DNA of 8,131 nt from CAYJAQ01 sp964368275 (GTDB lineage: Bacteria; Bacillota_I; Bacilli_A; ML615J-28; CAG-313). A program made the position numbers and the translations under genes. This document shows positions 5,650 through 8,131 of this stretch, piece by piece. Numbering within the stretch: position 1 is the stretch's first letter; every line of letters starts with the position of its first letter. The stretch lies in assembly GCA_964368275.1 (NCBI GenBank), contig CAYJAQ010000054.1, positions 1-8,131 on the forward strand. The letters run 5' to 3'. The notes beneath the pieces are model-generated. The model was given only the letters and a program-made list of their open reading frames with translations, searched no databases and had not been told where the DNA came from.

Positions 5650-6738
5650 ATGAAAAAAATATTAAAAGTTGCTAGTTACTTTGCGATTGAAGGAACGCCA
5701 ATTGAAGCAGTAAAAAATGGGAATGGTTTAATTAATGATACATATTTAGTGAAAACTAGCAGTAATAGCGAATACATTATTCAGCGAATTAATACTAAAG
5801 TGTTTAGGGACCCACTTAAATTGATGCAAAACATTTATTTGGTAAGCAACCATATCAACAAATTATCAAGTAGTTGCAATAGTTCTCTAGTTTTAATATT
5901 AGGAAAAGATGGTCAGCAGTATTGTGAATATGAAGGTAATTATTATCGGTGTTATCAATATTTAGCTAATACTTTTTGTGTCAACAGCACTAAATCTTTT
6001 TCTATGTTATATGAAGCTGGCAAATGTATTGGCAGATTTCAATCGTTATTGGCCAATTTTGATCCAACGCTAATTACTGATCCAATTGTTGATTTTCATA
6101 ATACGAAGAAACGTTATGAGAGATTAATTAGTAGTTATAATAATTCAAGTGAAGAGAAAAAATTAGAAACTGCTAGTATTATAAAGGAAATTATTGCTTA
6201 TCAAAATACAGTTGGAGTAATTATTGATGGTTTAGAAAATGGTTTGTTACCACTTAGAGTTACGCATAATGATACAAAGTTGAATAATATTATGTTTGAT
6301 AAAGTGACTAAAAAAGCTAAATGTCTTATCGATTTAGATACCGTTATGCAAGGTAGTGCTCTATTTGATTATGGTGATGCTCTTCGTATAGTAGCATCAA
6401 AATGTGCTGAGGATGAGACTGATCATACAAAGGTTGGTGTAAACGTTGATTCCTTTATTGTTTTTACGATAGGATATTTAGAGGCAGCTCTGCCTTTCTT
6501 GACCAATTACGAAATTACTCTTTTAGTCGATAGTATTAGTATAATAACTCTAGAATGTGGAATGCGCTTCTTAACAGATTATTTAGAAGGAAATCATTAT
6601 TTTCATATTGAATATGATAAACATAATTTAGATCGTGCAGTCAATCAAATAATGTTGGCAAACTGTTTCAAAAAAGAAGAAGTAAAGTTAAAAAAGATTG
6701 TTGAAGAATTACGAATACGGCTTTTAATGAAGGAATAA
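5650..6738 (+). CDS. N-acetylhexosamine 1-kinase-like (NahK/LnpB-type) sugar kinase
   Basis: Cytoplasmic kinase of the aminoglycoside-phosphotransferase/choline-kinase fold, expected to phosphorylate C1 of an amino sugar (GlcNAc or GalNAc in Bifidobacterium NahK) with ATP. The 362 residues match NahK (about 359) end to end by recall: N-terminal A-S-Y-F-A-I-E-G, the loop G24-N-G-L-I-N-D-T-Y-L-V34, Q45-R-I-N-T-K-V-F52, the catalytic loop V204-T-H-N-D-T-K-L-N-N213 with base Asp208, the metal/sugar motif I227-D-L-D-T231, and E302-C-G-M-R-F307 then Y311-L-E-G. Residues I recall as sugar contacts (Asp208, Thr231, Arg306, Tyr317) are present, but the His of NahK's G-H-I-N-T loop is Leu27, and Phe247 is Ile. 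The sugar may therefore differ. It stands alone, without a lacto-N-biose phosphorylase beside it, followed after 87 bases by a sialate-esterase-like lipoprotein gene under its own promoter. No terminator is visible after it. Confidence 0.85.
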   Translation: MKKILKVASYFAIEGTPIEAVKNGNGLINDTYLVKTSSNSEYIIQRINTKVFRDPLKLMQNIYLVSNHINKLSSSCNSSLVLILGKDGQQYCEYEGNYYRCYQYLANTFCVNSTKSFSMLYEAGKCIGRFQSLLANFDPTLITDPIVDFHNTKKRYERLISSYNNSSEEKKLETASIIKEIIAYQNTVGVIIDGLENGLLPLRVTHNDTKLNNIMFDKVTKKAKCLIDLDTVMQGSALFDYGDALRIVASKCAEDETDHTKVGVNVDSFIVFTIGYLEAALPFLTNYEITLLVDSISIITLECGMRFLTDYLEGNHYFHIEYDKHNLDRAVNQIMLANCFKKEEVKLKKIVEELRIRLLMKE

Positions 6739-6767
6739 GGTGTTTATTAAAAAAATATCTATTGACC

Positions 6768-6820
6768 TTGAAAAAAAAGCCCTTTTATAGTATAATAGAG
6801 AGGTAAAAATACAAAAGGAG
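6768..6820 (+). promoter_or_regulatory. Promoter and RBS of the esterase-like lipoprotein gene
   Basis: The -35 box TTGAAA (6768-6773) and the perfect -10 TATAAT (6791-6796) are separated by 17 bases. TTGACC at 6762 looks better alone but would need a 23-base spacer. The ribosome site AAAAGGAG (6813-6820) lies 5 bases before the ATG at 6826. The promoter sits in the short gap after the kinase, so this gene can be expressed independently. Confidence 0.82.
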
Positions 6821-6825
6821 CATTT

Positions 6826-8131
6826 ATGAAGCGCGTTATTATTGCAACTTTATTAATTTTAATAAACTGTATATTATTAGCAGGTTGTCATGAAAACCCG
6901 GTTATTCCCTCTGTTGGTGCAACCCCTACTAAAATGTTTACAATTAATCCATATTTTCAAGATGGCGCTATTTTTCTCCAAAAAAGTGCTCTAGTGATTG
7001 AAGGCATTTCTGAAAAAGATGTAGTACTAACAGCAGAACTATTTGATAATCGGGGAAACCTTGTTAATAAGATCGCTACTATAGCAAGTGAAAATGGTAA
7101 ATACAGTTTAGGTATGAATGCTCCACGTGGCAGCTATGATGAATATAAGTTGATTATTAGTGACACGGTACATCAACTAGTAATCAATGAAATCTTATTT
7201 GGTGAAGTTTGGTTGCTTGCGGGGGAATATGCCAATAAAACAACTCCTGAGGCTTCTAGAGATAGTATTGTATCATTCTTAGTGCAAAAAAATGGTAAGT
7301 ATGATTGGATAAGCTATGAGGAGGAAGGTAGCACAGGATTAGTATCTAGTTATGTTTATAAGCTTGCTTCGGAAATGTCTGCTAAACTAGATTTGCCAGT
7401 CGGTATTATTAATGCTACCACAACAAGCGCTCATATAGATGCATGGTTGAGCTTAGAAGTAATTGATGAACACCCTTCACTAAAAGATTTTTTAGTTAAT
7501 GAAGGCCGTTATACGGAAGCTTATACTAATAATAGCAGTGATCAAATGGCTTATATGTATGATAATATGGTATTCCCCTTTTCAACAATTGCTGTAAAAG
7601 GAATTGTTTGGAGTCAAGGCGAAACCAATCTCCAAAAAGATTTTGTCGATAGCGCTAGTAAGCGTAGTTATTTTCGTAATTATACTGCTTGCTTATCTTT
7701 TTTGATAAATGACTTTCACCAATTATTTGGTAAAGATACTAGTATTTTGGTTGTTCAAGCCACATCTAGTTATAACGATGATATCGTGATGCTGCGTAAT
7801 GTACAAGCAGCTGCTACATATTATTATTCATATGCTGATATCATTCCAACATACGATATCTGTGAAGAAGTCTTAAACGAAGCTGGTGAACAGATGTTAA
7901 TACTTGATGAGACTGCATTTATTGAGCGTTTATCAACCATTATTGTTAAAAAGATTTATAATGGGAGAACTACTTATAGTATTCCTTCCTTTACTAATAT
8001 GATTGTTAATGACGAAAAAATAGCAATTGAGTTTTTTGATAGTTACATGATACAAAAAGTTGAAAAAGTTGAAGGCTTACTAATCTATGATGAGTTTGGT
8101 AATATTCTAGATTTAGAAATAAATATTCATG
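6826..8131 (+). CDS. Sialate O-acetylesterase-family lipoprotein, catalytic residues replaced (partial)
   Basis: The reading frame is open from ATG 6826 to the window edge (435 complete codons) and is cut there. Residues 1-20 are a lipoprotein signal with L18-A-G-C21, so the protein is membrane-anchored outside the cell. The family order is clear: an N-terminal beta domain (about 36-120; P-Y-F-Q-D-G-A, then E-N-G-K-Y-S-L), F125-G-E-V-W-L-L-A-G133, P191-V-G-I-I-N-A then D205-A-W-L-S, and Y255-less core block A256-V-K-G-I-V-W-S-Q-G-E-T-N268. Working enzymes have G-Q-S-N with the nucleophilic Ser; here the loop is G133-E-Y-A-N137. They also carry a D-x-H-P motif before G-E-R-L; here the stretch leading to E367-R-L is L358-I-L-D-E-T, and no His occurs between 340 and 380. 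The SGNH esterase activity is therefore probably lost. A binding or structural role for glycans is possible, by inference. The frame is otherwise intact with good promoter and RBS, so it does not look like a pseudogene. Confidence 0.82.
   Translation, partial: MKRVIIATLLILINCILLAGCHENPVIPSVGATPTKMFTINPYFQDGAIFLQKSALVIEGISEKDVVLTAELFDNRGNLVNKIATIASENGKYSLGMNAPRGSYDEYKLIISDTVHQLVINEILFGEVWLLAGEYANKTTPEASRDSIVSFLVQKNGKYDWISYEEEGSTGLVSSYVYKLASEMSAKLDLPVGIINATTTSAHIDAWLSLEVIDEHPSLKDFLVNEGRYTEAYTNNSSDQMAYMYDNMVFPFSTIAVKGIVWSQGETNLQKDFVDSASKRSYFRNYTACLSFLINDFHQLFGKDTSILVVQATSSYNDDIVMLRNVQAAATYYYSYADIIPTYDICEEVLNEAGEQMLILDETAFIERLSTIIVKKIYNGRTTYSIPSFTNMIVNDEKIAIEFFDSYMIQKVEKVEGLLIYDEFGNILDLEINIH

Noticed and set aside
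6772..6787. AAAAG-CC-CTTTT as a terminator after the kinase
   Set aside because: The two-base loop and five-pair A-T stem are too weak, and the T-run is short and overlaps the spacer of the next promoter.

Overview
The window is AT-rich, with every gene on the + strand, short intergenic gaps, strong Shine-Dalgarno sites and T-tailed hairpin terminators. That fits a low-GC Gram-positive-type bacterium (Bacillota or the wall-less/near-wall-less lineages related to it, such as Erysipelotrichia or RF39-like gut Bacilli). Three Gram-positive-style lipoproteins support this. Tryptophan is TGG throughout and no gene contains an internal TGA, so the standard bacterial code applies; every readable stop is TAA or TAG. 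The species cannot be named from sequence alone.

Layout. (1) 1-1471: a single-gene unit for a secreted lipoprotein 5'-nucleotidase, with an extended -10 promoter and its own terminator. (2) 1486-3779: an apparent three-gene operon with a good promoter, encoding a MATE efflux transporter, the tRNA wobble methyltransferase TrmL and a 72-residue unknown protein, closed by a terminator. (3) 3780-4068: a non-coding stretch with an 18-base inverted repeat and two neat hairpins. (4) 4069-5470: a promoter, an Fe-S-flavoprotein-type flavodoxin reductase, and a broken lipoprotein gene that was once a flavodoxin/cyclophilin-like fusion, then a terminator. (5) 5471-6738: an N-acetylhexosamine 1-kinase (NahK)-type sugar kinase. 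(6) 6768-8131: a well-formed promoter and the start of a lipoprotein of the sialate O-acetylesterase family that runs off the window.

How they may work together (inference): the lipoprotein nucleotidase, NahK-like kinase and sialate-esterase-like lipoprotein suggest a host-associated cell that scavenges nucleosides and amino sugars. The units have separate promoters, so no single pathway operon is shown.

The points most worth a second look are the esterase-like protein, which has lost its catalytic Ser and His; the flavodoxin/cyclophilin gene, which carries both a frameshift inside the FMN loop and a missing flavodoxin core; sugar-pocket substitutions in the NahK-like kinase; the shortened nucleotide-binding domain of the 5'-nucleotidase; and a near-consensus sigma-54-like element before the kinase. 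No mobile element, CRISPR array, tRNA, rRNA or clearly new multi-gene system was found.
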